NCBI GenBank assembly: GCA_041397775.1
Contig: JAWKWB010000003.1
Coordinates: 434,001 to 498,000 of the forward strand
Length of the DNA stretch: 64,000 bases
Reading direction: 5' to 3'
DNA from: Ga0077555 sp041397775
GTDB taxonomy: Bacteria; Pseudomonadota; Alphaproteobacteria; Rhizobiales; Hyphomicrobiaceae
In this document: piece after piece, positions 44,709-53,723 of the stretch
Layout: each line of letters opens with the position of its first letter
How positions within the stretch are numbered: position 1 is the stretch's first letter
Position numbers and translations under genes: made by a program
Notes under the pieces: generated by a model
Seen by the model: the letters and a program-made list of their open reading frames with translations, nothing else
What the model was told of the DNA's origin: nothing
The model's database searches: none

Positions 44709-46793
44709 ATGGCGACTGTTGACGTTACGAAGGACGGCGAGATCGCCATCATCCGCATGAGCAATCCGCCCGTGAACGCCCTGTCGCATGGCGTACGGAC
44801 GGGGCTTCTGGCGGCAATCGAGAGGGTGGAGGCCGATCCGGCGGTGAAGGCGGTCGTCGTGACGGGCGAGGGGCGCGCCTTTTCGGCCGGCGCCGACATT
44901 GTGGAATTCCGCACGGGCATCGAGGACCCCGGCCACGGCGAGGTCATCGACCGTATCGAAGCTTGCCGCAAGCCAGTGGTCGCGGCCATCAATGGCCTGG
45001 CGCTGGGTGGTGGCCTCGAGACGACGCTGGGTTGCCATTATCGCGTCGCCAGCCGCTCCGTGAGCCAGCTCGGCCTGCCCGAGGTCAGGATCGGCATTCT
45101 GCCGGGCGCCGGCGGCACGCAGCGCCTCCCCCGCCTCGTCGGCGTGGAAAAGGCGGCCGACATGATCGTCTCCGGCACCCCCATCAGCGCAGCCGCAGCC
45201 GAGAAGGCCGGCCTCGTCGATCGGCTGGTCGATGGCGACGTGGTCGCCGGCGCCGTCGCCTTCGCGCGGGAGTTGCTTGCGGCAGGAAAAGGCGCGCGGC
45301 CCGTCAGCGCCATGGTCATCGCGCCCGACAGTGTTCCGGCGGGCTTCTTCGAGACGCGCCGCGCAGCGCTGGCGCGCCACCCCTCCGGCCCCATGGCGGC
45401 TCGCAACTGTCTGGCCGCCGTCGAGGCCTCCGTCGGCAGCGCCTTCGCGGACGGCAGCAGGCGCGAATGGGAACTGTTCCTCGAGTTGGCCGCCAGCCCT
45501 TATGCCAAGGCGCTGCAAGATGCGTTTTTCGCAGAACGCAAGGCCGCCGACATTCCCGATCTGGGGCCGGACATCAAGCCGCGCACGGTCGAGAGGGTCG
45601 GCATCGTCGGCGCCGGCACGATGGGCACGGGCATTGGGCTGGCATTCCTGAATGCCGGCATCCCCCTGACCATCGTCGAGACCACCCAGGCTGCGCTGGA
45701 CCGCGGCGTTGCCCGCATCACCAGCACCATCGAGGGCAACGTGAAGCGTGGCCGGATCGGCGCCGAGCAGGGGCGGCAACGCCTGGCCCTGCTGAAGCCG
45801 ACGACCGACCTGGAAGACTTGGGCAACTGCGATCTCGTCATCGAGGCCGTGTTCGAGAAGCTCGACCTCAAGCGTGAGGTGTTCGCCAAGCTCGATGCCA
45901 TCGCCAAGCCGGGCGCGGTGCTGGCATCCAACACGTCCACACTCGACGTCGACCGCATCGCCGCCGCCACCAAGCGCCCGGGCGACGTGCTCGGCATGCA
46001 CTTTTTCTCTCCGGCCAACATCATGCGGCTCCTGGAAATCGTGCGCGGCAAGGAAACGGCGAAGGATACGCTCGCCACCGCGCTCGCCATCGCCAAGCGC
46101 ATCGGCAAGGTCGGTGTGGTCTCCGGCGTCTGCTTCGGCTTCATCGGCAACCGCATGATCGAGGCCTACCTGGAGGAAGCCCAGGCGATGATGCTGGAAG
46201 GCGCCACGCCCGCCGAGGTGGACGGGGCCATCGAGGCGTGGGGCCTCGCCATGGGCCCGAACGCCATGATGGACCTGGCCGGCATCGATGTCGGCTACAT
46301 GATCCGCCGCGAGCACCAGTTTTCCGGCGAACGGCTGCGGCTCTACCGCGCCACCGACCGCATCTCGGAGATGGGGCGTCACGGCCAGAAGACCGGTGCC
46401 GGGTACTATCGCTATGGCTCCGATCGCAAGCGAGAAGCCGACCCGGACGTGGAGGCGATCTTTCGCGAGGAAGCGCGCAGCCTCGGCATCAACCAGCGCG
46501 CGATCGCGGCCGACGAAATCGTCGAGCGGCTGCTGCTACGCCTGGTCAACGAAGGCGCCCAGATCCTGGACGAGGGCATCGCACTGCGGGCCTCCGACAT
46601 CGATACCATCTACCTTGCCGGCTATGGTTTCCCCGGCTGGCGCGGCGGGCCGATGTGGCAGGCGGAGAATGTCATGGGGCTGGCCGGGACCCTGGAGCGC
46701 ATCGAGGCGTACGAGAAGCTCCATGGGGCGCGGTGGCGTCCCGCACCGCTCCTCGCGCGCTTGGCGGCCGGCTCGGGCAAGTGGTCCGCCTGA
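44709..46793 (+). CDS. Bifunctional enoyl-CoA hydratase/3-hydroxyacyl-CoA dehydrogenase (FadJ/FadB-like)
   Basis: 694 residues. Crotonase domain (about 1-180) with INGLALGGGLETTLGCHYRVA and LPEVRIGILPGAGGTQRLPRL holding the two catalytic Glu. The NAD+-binding dehydrogenase domain (about 297-475) starts RVGIVGAGTMGTGIGLAF and includes SNTSTLDVD and GMHFFSPANIM. C-terminal HAD domains follow with TGAGYYRY and GYGFPGWRGGPM. It carries out hydration and oxidation in beta-oxidation. Divergent from the acyl-CoA ligase. Confidence 0.93.
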   Translation: MATVDVTKDGEIAIIRMSNPPVNALSHGVRTGLLAAIERVEADPAVKAVVVTGEGRAFSAGADIVEFRTGIEDPGHGEVIDRIEACRKPVVAAINGLALGGGLETTLGCHYRVASRSVSQLGLPEVRIGILPGAGGTQRLPRLVGVEKAADMIVSGTPISAAAAEKAGLVDRLVDGDVVAGAVAFARELLAAGKGARPVSAMVIAPDSVPAGFFETRRAALARHPSGPMAARNCLAAVEASVGSAFADGSRREWELFLELAASPYAKALQDAFFAERKAADIPDLGPDIKPRTVERVGIVGAGTMGTGIGLAFLNAGIPLTIVETTQAALDRGVARITSTIEGNVKRGRIGAEQGRQRLALLKPTTDLEDLGNCDLVIEAVFEKLDLKREVFAKLDAIAKPGAVLASNTSTLDVDRIAAATKRPGDVLGMHFFSPANIMRLLEIVRGKETAKDTLATALAIAKRIGKVGVVSGVCFGFIGNRMIEAYLEEAQAMMLEGATPAEVDGAIEAWGLAMGPNAMMDLAGIDVGYMIRREHQFSGERLRLYRATDRISEMGRHGQKTGAGYYRYGSDRKREADPDVEAIFREEARSLGINQRAIAADEIVERLLLRLVNEGAQILDEGIALRASDIDTIYLAGYGFPGWRGGPMWQAENVMGLAGTLERIEAYEKLHGARWRPAPLLARLAAGSGKWSA

Positions 46794-46836
46794 CGCCGAT
46801 CCTGCTGCCGCAAACCGCGGGTGCGACACGAAACCG

Positions 46837-46859
46837 GTGCATGGCCAAGCGCCATGCAC
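46837..46859 (+). terminator. Hairpin after the FadJ-like gene
   Basis: GTGCATGGC (46837-46845), loop CAAGC, GCCATGCAC (46851-46859), followed by GCCGATTGCTTTACC. A moderate terminator before the SDR gene. Confidence 0.4.
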
Positions 46860-46956
46860 GCCGATTGCTTTACCGTGAGCCTGTTCCCTCCTATGACTCC
46901 AGCGAATTTCGCGGCAGATGATGGCCGCGATCACGCGGACGTACGAAGGGGCCCTC

Positions 46957-47742
46957 ATGCAGCTTGGCAAAGACATCACGGCGGTCGTCACGGGTGGAGC
47001 CTCGGGGCTGGGCGCGGCGACCGCGCGGGCCTTGGCGGACAAGGGCGTCAAGGTCGCGATCTTCGATCTCAACGCCGAGCAGGGCGAGAAGCTGGCGCAG
47101 GAGCTGGGCGGCGGCTTCTGGCGCTGCGACGTGACGAACGAGCAGAGCGTCGACACTGCCCTGGCCGGTAGCCGTGCGGCGCTGGGCCAGGAGCGCATCC
47201 TCGTGAATTGCGCGGGCATTGCCATCGGCAAGCGCATGACCCGCAAGAACAAGGAGACGGGCGCGATCGAGCCGCACGATCTCGCGAGCTTCACCAAGGT
47301 CATCCAGGTCAACCTGATCGGCACGTTCCTGATGATGGCGAAGTCGGCCGCCGGCATGCAGACCCTGGCCCCCATCGGGCCCGACAACGAGCGCGGCGTC
47401 ATGGTGTGCACCGCTTCCGTCGCCGCCGAGGATGGGCAGATCGGCCAGGTCGCCTACGCCGCGTCCAAGGGTGGCGTGCTCGCCATGACCCTGCCCGTGG
47501 CCCGAGATCTGGCCCAGAGCGCGATCCGCGTCGCGACGATCATGCCGGGCCTCTTCCACACGCCGATGTTCGACGGCCTTCCGCCCGATGCCCGGGACGC
47601 GCTGGCGGCTTCCGTCCCCTTCCCGTCGCGGTTGGGCAAGCCTACGGAATACGCAGCATTGGCATCACATATTTGTGAGAACGTCATGCTGAATGGCGTG
47701 GGCATACGATTGGACGGCGCCATTCGGCTTGCGCCCCGCTAA
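46957..47742 (+). CDS. Short-chain dehydrogenase, 3-hydroxyacyl-CoA dehydrogenase type II-like
   Basis: 261 residues. NAD-binding TGGASGLGAATARALADKG, NCAGI, catalytic Ser in CTASVAAEDGQ, and YAASKGG with Tyr/Lys. The insert MTRKNKETGAIEPHD and LGKPTEYAALASHICEN are like the HSD17B10/type II hydroxyacyl-CoA dehydrogenases, which act on branched acyl-CoAs. Its place after the FadJ-like gene fits fatty-acid or isoleucine catabolism. ATG 46957 is preferred (GAAGGGGCC upstream); a start at 46918 would add 13 residues. Confidence 0.88.
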   Translation: MQLGKDITAVVTGGASGLGAATARALADKGVKVAIFDLNAEQGEKLAQELGGGFWRCDVTNEQSVDTALAGSRAALGQERILVNCAGIAIGKRMTRKNKETGAIEPHDLASFTKVIQVNLIGTFLMMAKSAAGMQTLAPIGPDNERGVMVCTASVAAEDGQIGQVAYAASKGGVLAMTLPVARDLAQSAIRVATIMPGLFHTPMFDGLPPDARDALAASVPFPSRLGKPTEYAALASHICENVMLNGVGIRLDGAIRLAPR

Positions 47743-47870
47743 AAGCAGGGTTTTTCAATATTGTAGGAATTCATCTTCTTTCTCAATTCAGTTGGCAGAA
47801 CGCATTGGAACCATTAGCCTGTCTGCGTCGTTGGACGAGGGCATCCGACGATGACTAGGGGCGTAGTGTC

Positions 47871-49049
47871 ATGTATGGCGTTCGTGTGCGAAATGCGCTG
47901 CGGAACCGCAGTCGCATTCGTTATTTTCTGATGATTGCATGTTTGCTGACGGTCACGGCCGTCTCCGCGCGGGCAATGCTCGAGATCGCGTTCGAGAGCG
48001 CCAAGACGTTTACGGCCATCGCGCAAGACGGTAAGCGCATTGCGTCGCGTGACCGCCGGACCATGGGCGCCCTGCGACAAACGGAAGGTGATTGGGTCGA
48101 AAATCTCCAGTCCGCGGACTACTGGGCCGGCAGGGTCCGATCGATGAACGGTCCTCAGTCTCCAGGCGGGGTTGGAGGACTCTACGGCGGCGGCCAAGCC
48201 GCCGAGACGTCCGACAAGGAGGGCCTACCGTCCGATGGCTTGCCGATGCGCGCCATGTGCGTTCGGCTATGTGACGGGTATTACTGGCCGGTCGACCAGC
48301 ACGCGACGCAAGGGCGGCTCGCCGAGGACAGCGCGCGATGCGAGGCGAGCTGTGGGTCCCCCGCGAGACTGTTCGTGCTGCCCGCCGGCGAGGATGGCCC
48401 GGAGAAGATGACCGATCTGCAGGGCGAACCCTATTCGAAGTTGCCGGGGGCCCTGCTCTACCGGACGCGCTACAACGCAGGCTGCACGTGCCGCGCCCAG
48501 CCCTGGCAGATCGCGTCACGCGAGCGACATGAGGCATACGCCGCCGCAGAAGCCGCGCGCCTGGCGAAGGTGCCGGCTGCAACCCGGCTCGCGCGGGCCA
48601 AGGCGCAATTGAATGCGATGCCGATGATCAAGCCGCCCGCCGCTGCGAAGGGGCGTGGTCGTGGCGTGTTCCTGATGTCGGTGGTAACGACGCCCGGGAT
48701 CACGCCGGCCAAGGCTGCCACAAAGAACATCGGCAAGCCCGTGCGCACGGCCACGCAGCCGAACCTTCTGGCAAGGATCCGCATGGCGATCCTGAAACCC
48801 TCGAAAACCTATGCAGCCGTTGCCGATGCCCCGCCCGCCACGATCCCGCTCCCGCAGGTGCTGACGAACGTAGGGCAGCCCACACAGCGGTCCGGACGGC
48901 CAGCCAAGGCACCGCCTGCCGGCAAGGACCCGATCGTGGGCGAGTCCGAGCAGCCGCTTTCCATGCCGCTGGCAAAAGTCCCCTGTCTGTCCGCGATGAT
49001 GCATATTGAGTGCGGGCAGGAGCCCGAAAGGTCCCCGGTGACAAGATGA
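47871..49049 (+). CDS. DUF2865-domain exported protein, C-terminus possibly altered by IS110 insertion
   Basis: 392 residues. An N-terminal signal or anchor (about 16-36) is followed by a DUF2865 core (about 125-225) with MCVRLCDGYYWPV, two further Cys and CTCRAQPW. The remainder is Ala/Lys/Pro-rich and low in complexity. The function of DUF2865 is unknown; most members are secreted or periplasmic. The last ~13 codons lie within what looks like the left end of the IS110 relic, so the natural C-terminus may be lost. A paralogue sits on the other side of the IS at 50633. Confidence 0.75.
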   Translation: MYGVRVRNALRNRSRIRYFLMIACLLTVTAVSARAMLEIAFESAKTFTAIAQDGKRIASRDRRTMGALRQTEGDWVENLQSADYWAGRVRSMNGPQSPGGVGGLYGGGQAAETSDKEGLPSDGLPMRAMCVRLCDGYYWPVDQHATQGRLAEDSARCEASCGSPARLFVLPAGEDGPEKMTDLQGEPYSKLPGALLYRTRYNAGCTCRAQPWQIASRERHEAYAAAEAARLAKVPAATRLARAKAQLNAMPMIKPPAAAKGRGRGVFLMSVVTTPGITPAKAATKNIGKPVRTATQPNLLARIRMAILKPSKTYAAVADAPPATIPLPQVLTNVGQPTQRSGRPAKAPPAGKDPIVGESEQPLSMPLAKVPCLSAMMHIECGQEPERSPVTR

Positions 49050-49149
49050 TCCCGGTGTCCGGCATGGTGCCCTGCCCGCTTTGACGACCCATCCTGAACA
49101 GTTGCACGGGGCCGTTGCTGCGGACCCTGCATGACAAGGACAGGCTCCC
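49012..49149 (+). ncRNA. Possible remnant IS110 left-end guide (bridge) RNA region
   Basis: Arms GCGGGCAGG (49012-49020) and CCTGCCCGC (49071-49079) can pair across a 50-base segment directly upstream of the transposase start. IS110-family elements encode a bridge RNA in a non-coding end next to the transposase gene. The placement fits, but no donor or target loop could be assigned, so this is tentative. Confidence 0.25.
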
Positions 49150-50075
49150 ATGACCTTGCATCAGAACTGCGTTGGCGTCGATATCTGCAAAGACTGGCTC
49201 GATATCGTTGCCACTCGAAACGGCCAACATCGGCGAATTGCCAATAGCCCGGCCGCAATCAAGCAGTTGATCGCCGAGTGCGCCGGATGCTTTCGTCGTC
49301 TTCGAGGCCACCAGTGGCTGCGACAGCGCCCTGCGCAAAGCGCTTGCCGCCGCAGGCATCCCGTTTGCGCGTGTCAATCCCCGCCGTGCCCGCGAGTTCG
49401 CCCGCGCAGCAGGCTTTCTCGCCAAGACCGATAAAGTCGATGCCTGTGCGCTCGCGGAAATGGGCTGCAGGCTCGATCTGCAGGCGAGCGTCGAAACCAC
49501 ACCAGAACGCCGAGAACTCGCCGAGTTGATCGCTCGCCGAGACCAGATCGTCGGCGATATCGTGCGCGAGAAGAACAGGCTCGAGCAGGTTGCCGCCCTA
49601 GCCGTGCGCCGCGACATTCAAAGCCACGTCCGGCTGCTCGAGCGTCGCCGCGACAAGATCGATGCCGGAATTGCCGCATTGATCGCGCGCCATCGGGAGC
49701 TCAAAACTGCCGACGCGCGCCTGCGTGAAATACCCGGCGTCGGCCCCGTCGTCGCGGCAACCCTCCTGGCCGAACTGCCGGAACTGGGCCAACGCGACCG
49801 CCGTGCCATCGCGGCGCTGGCGGGTCTCGCCCCGCTTGCCAGCGACAGCGGCAGGCACCGTGGCAGGCGCCGGATCTGGGGGCCGCCGCAAGGTCCGTCG
49901 CGCGCTCTACATCGCCGCCATGCACGCTTCGCGACGCGTGCCGAGCTGGAGCGAAATGCGGGCCCGGATGAGCGCGGCTGGCAAGGCGACCAAGACCATC
50001 CTGATCGCCATCGCACGTAAGCTACTCGTCGCCATAAACGCCATGTTCCGCGACAACGTCGCATTCGCCCCCTGA
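49150..50075 (+). pseudogene. IS110-family transposase broken by two frameshifts
   Basis: Frame 1 (from 49150) gives MTLHQNCVGVDICKDWLDIV, the DEDD RuvC-like start. Near 49285 the coding frame shifts: AFVVFEATSGCDSALRKALA and KTDKVDACALAEMG continue in the next frame, through the coiled linker (IVGDIVREKNRLEQ) to IPGVGPVVAATLLAELPEL. A second shift in the G-run at 49878-49882 puts the C-terminal Tnp20-like part (GRRKVRRALYIAAMHASR) in the third frame to the stop at 50075. All pieces together make a normal IS110 length, so the gene is recently decayed. Confidence 0.85.
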
Positions 50076-50076
50076 A

Positions 50077-50135
50077 CCATCCCCTCGGAGCCGCCGTCGC
50101 TTGCCTCGACCCGCGACGGCGGGCCGAGGGGATGG
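50077..50135. repeat. Large composite hairpin after the IS110 transposase
   Basis: CCATCCCCTCGG (50077-50088) pairs with CCGAGGGGATGG (50124-50135), and inside it CCGCCGTCGC (50091-50100) pairs with GCGACGGCGG (50113-50122). 22 pairs with a 2/1-base internal bulge and a 12-base loop, starting two bases after the transposase stop. Either a terminator or part of the element's right-end RNA structure. Confidence 0.7.
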
Positions 50136-50632
50136 CGGCACATCCACTTGGTGAGCCCGAGCGAAATCGTGAAATGCAAATACAGTTGCCGGGCAAGCCC
50201 TCACGGGCCGTGCGCCGCCACCGGTGGCAGATGGGGCCAAGGCGAAAGAGCCGGCGTCGCTGGGCACAGGGCATGCGTCGAAGAGGAAAGCGGACCGAAC
50301 TGCAAGGCCCGGCCTTCGCGACGCATCCGGCGTCATGGCGCTAGGGCAGCCGGAGCGACTGCAACGCACGGCCAAGCCACGGTCGCCCCGGAAATCGGGA
50401 GGTGCGGGCAGCGCTCTCCGCTGGCGTGCTGCGGCCTTCGTCGGTCAGTGACCCCTCGACGATCTGCGGGTGTGGCAGACCGGGAATCGGTGCGTCGTTC
50501 AGGAAATCTTCGCGAACCGCAACGCATAACCACGGACGCCGGTCATCTCGGCGCGCCAGCCGCGTGGGCTGGCGGCAGTCGGTGGCCGTTATCCATCGCC
50601 GGCCCGCCGGGTTTCGAGTGAAGAGTATCGGT
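50136..50632. other. Gap between the IS110 relic and the second DUF2865 gene
   Basis: 497 bases with no supported gene. It probably includes the rest of the IS right end and the promoter of the DUF2865 gene. A CCACCGGTGG palindrome lies near 50218-50227. Frames open here are GC-rich noise. Confidence 0.45.
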
Positions 50633-51580
50633 ATGCGTACCCGCAGCATTTCGCGCGCACTGCGCCATCAGGCGTGCCTTGTTTTCCTCGCCCTGTGTGC
50701 ATCGGCGACACCGGCATCGGCGCAGGGCTTCTTCGAGACGCTGTTCGGCTTCGGCAGCAGGCCGCCCCGCTCCGCGCCTGTCGATCGTCCGCCCAATGCT
50801 GCCACGTTCGGTTACCGGACCCCGCTCTATTACCCCGACCGGCAGGGTCGGCAAGGGCGGGAGGGCGAACAGCGGGAAGCCCAGCCGGGCAAGTACCGGA
50901 CACTGTGCGTGCGCATGTGCGATGGGTACTATTTCCCGATTTCGGAGAATGCCAGCCGAAGCGCCTTCTACAAGGATGCCAATGTCTGTCGCGCCAGATG
51001 CGGCGGGGAAGCCCGGCTGTTTCACTACACGGTGAAATCCGAGGAGCCCGCCGACATGGTCGACACCAGTGGCCGCGCCTATTCCCAGCTCCCCACGGCG
51101 TTCCTCTACCGCAAGACGTATGTCTCCGGCTGCAAGTGCAAGCCCGATCCGTGGTCGCAGAGCGAGCTTCGGCGCCATGACACCTACGCCCGCGACGAGC
51201 GCGTCAAGGAAACCGAACAGGCGGACGCAGCGTCGAACGACGGCGACGAACCGGCTCGCCACGAAGTGAACCGCGCGCCGACAATCGCAAAGCTCGAAGC
51301 ACCCCGAGAGCCCGCCGCGCCCGACAATGCGGTTACCGGCGATGCCAGCAGCGATGCGGAGCGGCCGGCGGAGATATTGCCGGCCGTGGCGGACGCATCC
51401 AGTGCGCAATCCGTGCAGCCGGCGACGCCTGAGTCGAATGGGATCGTCCCCCCCGCGCCGCGGCGCGCCATCCGGCCGCCGGCACAAACTCGCAACCGCC
51501 CCGCCGTCCGGCGAGCGTCGGCCAAGTCAGGCGGCAACCTCTTTGGCGGCGGCAGCACTTTGCGCTGGCCGGGGGATTGA
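50633..51580 (+). CDS. DUF2865-domain secreted protein
   Basis: 315 residues. Signal peptide about 1-30 (ends PASAQG). The DUF2865 core (about 90-190) has LCVRMCDGYYFPIS, a CRARCGGEARLFHY cysteine pair, and SGCKCKPDPW. The C-terminal ~130 residues are Ala/Pro/Arg-rich and probably disordered. Paralogue of the gene at 47871: the order of the Cys motifs and the length of the core are the same. Function unknown. GTG 50618 is an alternative start. A low-GC stretch follows the gene. Confidence 0.82.
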   Translation: MRTRSISRALRHQACLVFLALCASATPASAQGFFETLFGFGSRPPRSAPVDRPPNAATFGYRTPLYYPDRQGRQGREGEQREAQPGKYRTLCVRMCDGYYFPISENASRSAFYKDANVCRARCGGEARLFHYTVKSEEPADMVDTSGRAYSQLPTAFLYRKTYVSGCKCKPDPWSQSELRRHDTYARDERVKETEQADAASNDGDEPARHEVNRAPTIAKLEAPREPAAPDNAVTGDASSDAERPAEILPAVADASSAQSVQPATPESNGIVPPAPRRAIRPPAQTRNRPAVRRASAKSGGNLFGGGSTLRWPGD

Positions 51581-51690
51581 TCCCGGGTGTGATCCCCATT
51601 GCGTCGGCGGCGGGCGGGCCGTTTCGGCAGGCAACGGAATTGCAGAGCTAACGCATTGATCTCATGCGATTAGAGGTAGGCGATGGATAA

Positions 51691-51761
51691 CGCTTTCCTC
51701 TGTAATGCCTGCAATCGGAACGGGCATTTTAAGCTTTTGTTTAGGAAAAAAGCGCTTTCCT
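51691..51761. repeat. Direct repeat CGCTTTCCT upstream of the Pal-like gene
   Basis: CGCTTTCCT occurs at 51691-51699 and 51753-51761; the second copy is preceded by an A-run and can fold as AGGAAA...TTTCCT. The region is AT-rich and is the likely promoter of the gene at 51797. Confidence 0.3.
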
Positions 51762-51796
51762 GAAGTCGTCGGAGTATCGAGTTCAGTGAGCGTGTC

Positions 51797-52354
51797 ATGC
51801 CTGCTTCCAAGGTTTCGGTCGTTCGCATCGTCGGGGCGGTCGCCCTGCTTGTCTTCCTTGGCGCATGTGCGCGCAACGGCACCCAACCCCCACACGCTCG
51901 ACTTGGCAGCACGCACCGCGATGGTGCGGGGCACCGCTACGGCGGCGTCGATCGCAGTGCCCTGGGCGATGCCGGGCGCACCGGCATGAACGAGGTCGGT
52001 AAGGCCGGCGACGATGTCGTCTACTTCGCCTCCGACAGCTCCTCGCTCACCGCCGAGGCGAAGCGCTCGCTGGCCGGCCAGGTCGCCTGGCTGCGGCGCC
52101 ATGGCAATCGCTCGGTCATGATCGAAGGGCACGCCGACGAGCGTGGCACGCGCGAGTACAACATTGCACTCGGAGCCCGGCGTGCGGCAGCCGTGAAGCA
52201 GTACCTCGTCGCAGCCGGTATCTCGGCGGGTCGTTTGCGCACCACGTCCTATGGCAAGGAACGTCCCATCGCCGCGTGCGACGACATCTCCTGCTGGTCC
52301 CAGAACCGCCGCGCCCAGACCGTCCCCAGCGGTCTGTCGATCAGCCGACGCTGA
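51797..52354 (+). CDS. Pal-like OmpA-family outer-membrane lipoprotein
   Basis: 185 residues. Signal sequence with lipobox LGAC (Cys24). The OmpA/Pal peptidoglycan-binding domain (about 75-180) has VYFASDSSSLTAEA, IEGHADERGTREYNIALGARRA and ISCWSQNRRAQT; the Asp and Arg bind diaminopimelate. It reads like Pal, but tolB and tolQRA are not adjacent and the C-terminus diverges after NRRAQT. It could be the only Pal or an extra copy. The glucosaminidase gene follows after 18 bases. Confidence 0.83.
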   Translation: MPASKVSVVRIVGAVALLVFLGACARNGTQPPHARLGSTHRDGAGHRYGGVDRSALGDAGRTGMNEVGKAGDDVVYFASDSSSLTAEAKRSLAGQVAWLRRHGNRSVMIEGHADERGTREYNIALGARRAAAVKQYLVAAGISAGRLRTTSYGKERPIAACDDISCWSQNRRAQTVPSGLSISRR

Positions 52355-52372
52355 GCCGGGGTCGCGAACAGC

Positions 52373-53692
52373 ATGAACGTCCAGCTTGGCATCACTGCGA
52401 AACTCCGGCCCTGCCGCTCGCAGAGCGCGCGGACCGGCCATGACTGGGAACGTGTAGCGCGCGGAGCAATGACGGTCGGCGCAGTGCTTGCTGTCGCCGG
52501 CACCCTCTCATCCCCGGTCCGGGCGGACGACGCCCGCGTCCGACTGAACGTCACCGCGGACAATCGCGTACCGGCCTGCGCCACGCCGGGCCGCCTGATG
52601 GCCTATCTTCGCGCGCGCAATCCCGCGCTCGATCCGCGCTTCTCGAACGTGGCCGTGCATTATGCCCGGCACGGTCGCGCCTCGGGGTTGCGCTGGGATC
52701 TGGCGTTCTTCCAGATGATCGTCGAAACGGCGAGCCTCAGTTTCCGGCGTCCCGACGGCCGTCCAAGCTCCGTTCGCTCCTGGCAGAACAACTTTGCCGG
52801 CCTGGGCGCGACGGGGCGCGGCGTTCCCGGCGAGAGCTTTGCTTCGGTCGAGACGGGCATCATCGCGCACCTCCAGCATCTGAGCATTTACGCCGGGCGC
52901 AAGATCGAGACGCCGCTCGCCGAACGCACGCGCAAGGTGCAATCGTGGGGTATCCTGGCGACGTGGCGCGGTCGCCTCGCCCATCCCGTGACGTTCGTCG
53001 ACGTCGCCCGCAAGTGGGCGCCGAGCGACCGCACCTACGCCCGCAGCATTTCCTCGGTGGCGCGTCGGTTCCACGAGGGCTTTTGCCGCATGGCCGACCC
53101 CGAGCCGGAAATGACGGTCGCTGCTGCCAGACCCACGGCCCGCGCCGCCCATGCCGCCAGGCCCAAGCCGCCGGCAGGTACCTTCGAGCGGATCAAGAAA
53201 GCTCTTGTCGACCCCCCGCAGGCGACCGACACGCCACCGGTCGGACTAGGCCGCCCCGCGCCGCCGGTCGCGCGGCCTCGGCAGGCCGCGCCCGTGCAGC
53301 GGCGCACCGTCAAGGTCGTCGCCTTGCCGCCGCCCCCCGTCGCCGCTCCGTCGCCCGCGTTGCCCAAGGCGCCGCCGCCCTCGCCGGACGATGCCCTGCG
53401 TACGCTCGTCAGTGGGCGCACCGTATTGCTGGATACCCCGATCGGCAGCGTCATTCCCATTACGTTTGCCGAGGACGGCGCAGTGCAGGGCAGAGCGGGC
53501 AGCTTGTCGAGCTATCTCGGCGCTGCCAAGGACGATGGCCGCTGGTGGGTCGAGAAAGGCCGGCTCTGCCAGAAATGGAAGGTCTGGTTCGAAGGCCAGG
53601 CCAACTGCCTCAAGCTGCGCCAGATCGGCGAGGTCGTGCACTGGACCCGCGACGACGGCCGCTCGGGAACCGCGCGCTTCGCACGGCAATAG
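52373..53692 (+). CDS. Glucosaminidase-domain (FlgJ-like) cell-wall protein with extra C-terminal domain
   Basis: 439 residues. Signal or anchor about 33-51. The glucosaminidase domain (about 75-235) shows GLRWDLAFFQMIVETASLSF with the catalytic-type Glu, NNFAGLGATGRG and YARSISSVARRF. A Pro/Ala-rich linker (about 255-345) leads to a C-terminal domain with GRWWVEKGRLCQKWKVWFEGQANCLKL, similar to DUF995-type sensors. It probably cuts or binds peptidoglycan glycan strands. Close to the Pal-like gene, so a shared envelope role is likely. Confidence 0.78.
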   Translation: MNVQLGITAKLRPCRSQSARTGHDWERVARGAMTVGAVLAVAGTLSSPVRADDARVRLNVTADNRVPACATPGRLMAYLRARNPALDPRFSNVAVHYARHGRASGLRWDLAFFQMIVETASLSFRRPDGRPSSVRSWQNNFAGLGATGRGVPGESFASVETGIIAHLQHLSIYAGRKIETPLAERTRKVQSWGILATWRGRLAHPVTFVDVARKWAPSDRTYARSISSVARRFHEGFCRMADPEPEMTVAAARPTARAAHAARPKPPAGTFERIKKALVDPPQATDTPPVGLGRPAPPVARPRQAAPVQRRTVKVVALPPPPVAAPSPALPKAPPPSPDDALRTLVSGRTVLLDTPIGSVIPITFAEDGAVQGRAGSLSSYLGAAKDDGRWWVEKGRLCQKWKVWFEGQANCLKLRQIGEVVHWTRDDGRSGTARFARQ

Positions 53693-53723
53693 CAGGGCTG
53701 AGCCTGCCCGGGCTCAGTCCTGC
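53692..53723. terminator. Bidirectional terminator between the glucosaminidase gene and phoB
   Basis: GCAGG-G-CTGAGCC (53692-53704), loop TGCCCG, GGCTCAG-T-CCTGC (53711-53723): a 13-bp stem with one G/T pair. It overlaps both stop-codon regions. Confidence 0.5.

Larger units (their letters stand above)
49012..50135 (+). mobile_element. IS110-family insertion sequence, degraded
   Basis: Contains a frameshifted IS110-type transposase (49150-50075) with paired hairpin-forming sequence on either side (49012-49079 and 50077-50135). IS110 elements lack the long terminal inverted repeats and target duplications of other ISs, so the exact ends cannot be fixed from the sequence; the right end may reach about 50190, where ACAGTTGC of the left flank (49098-49105) recurs at 50182-50189. 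Confidence 0.6.
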
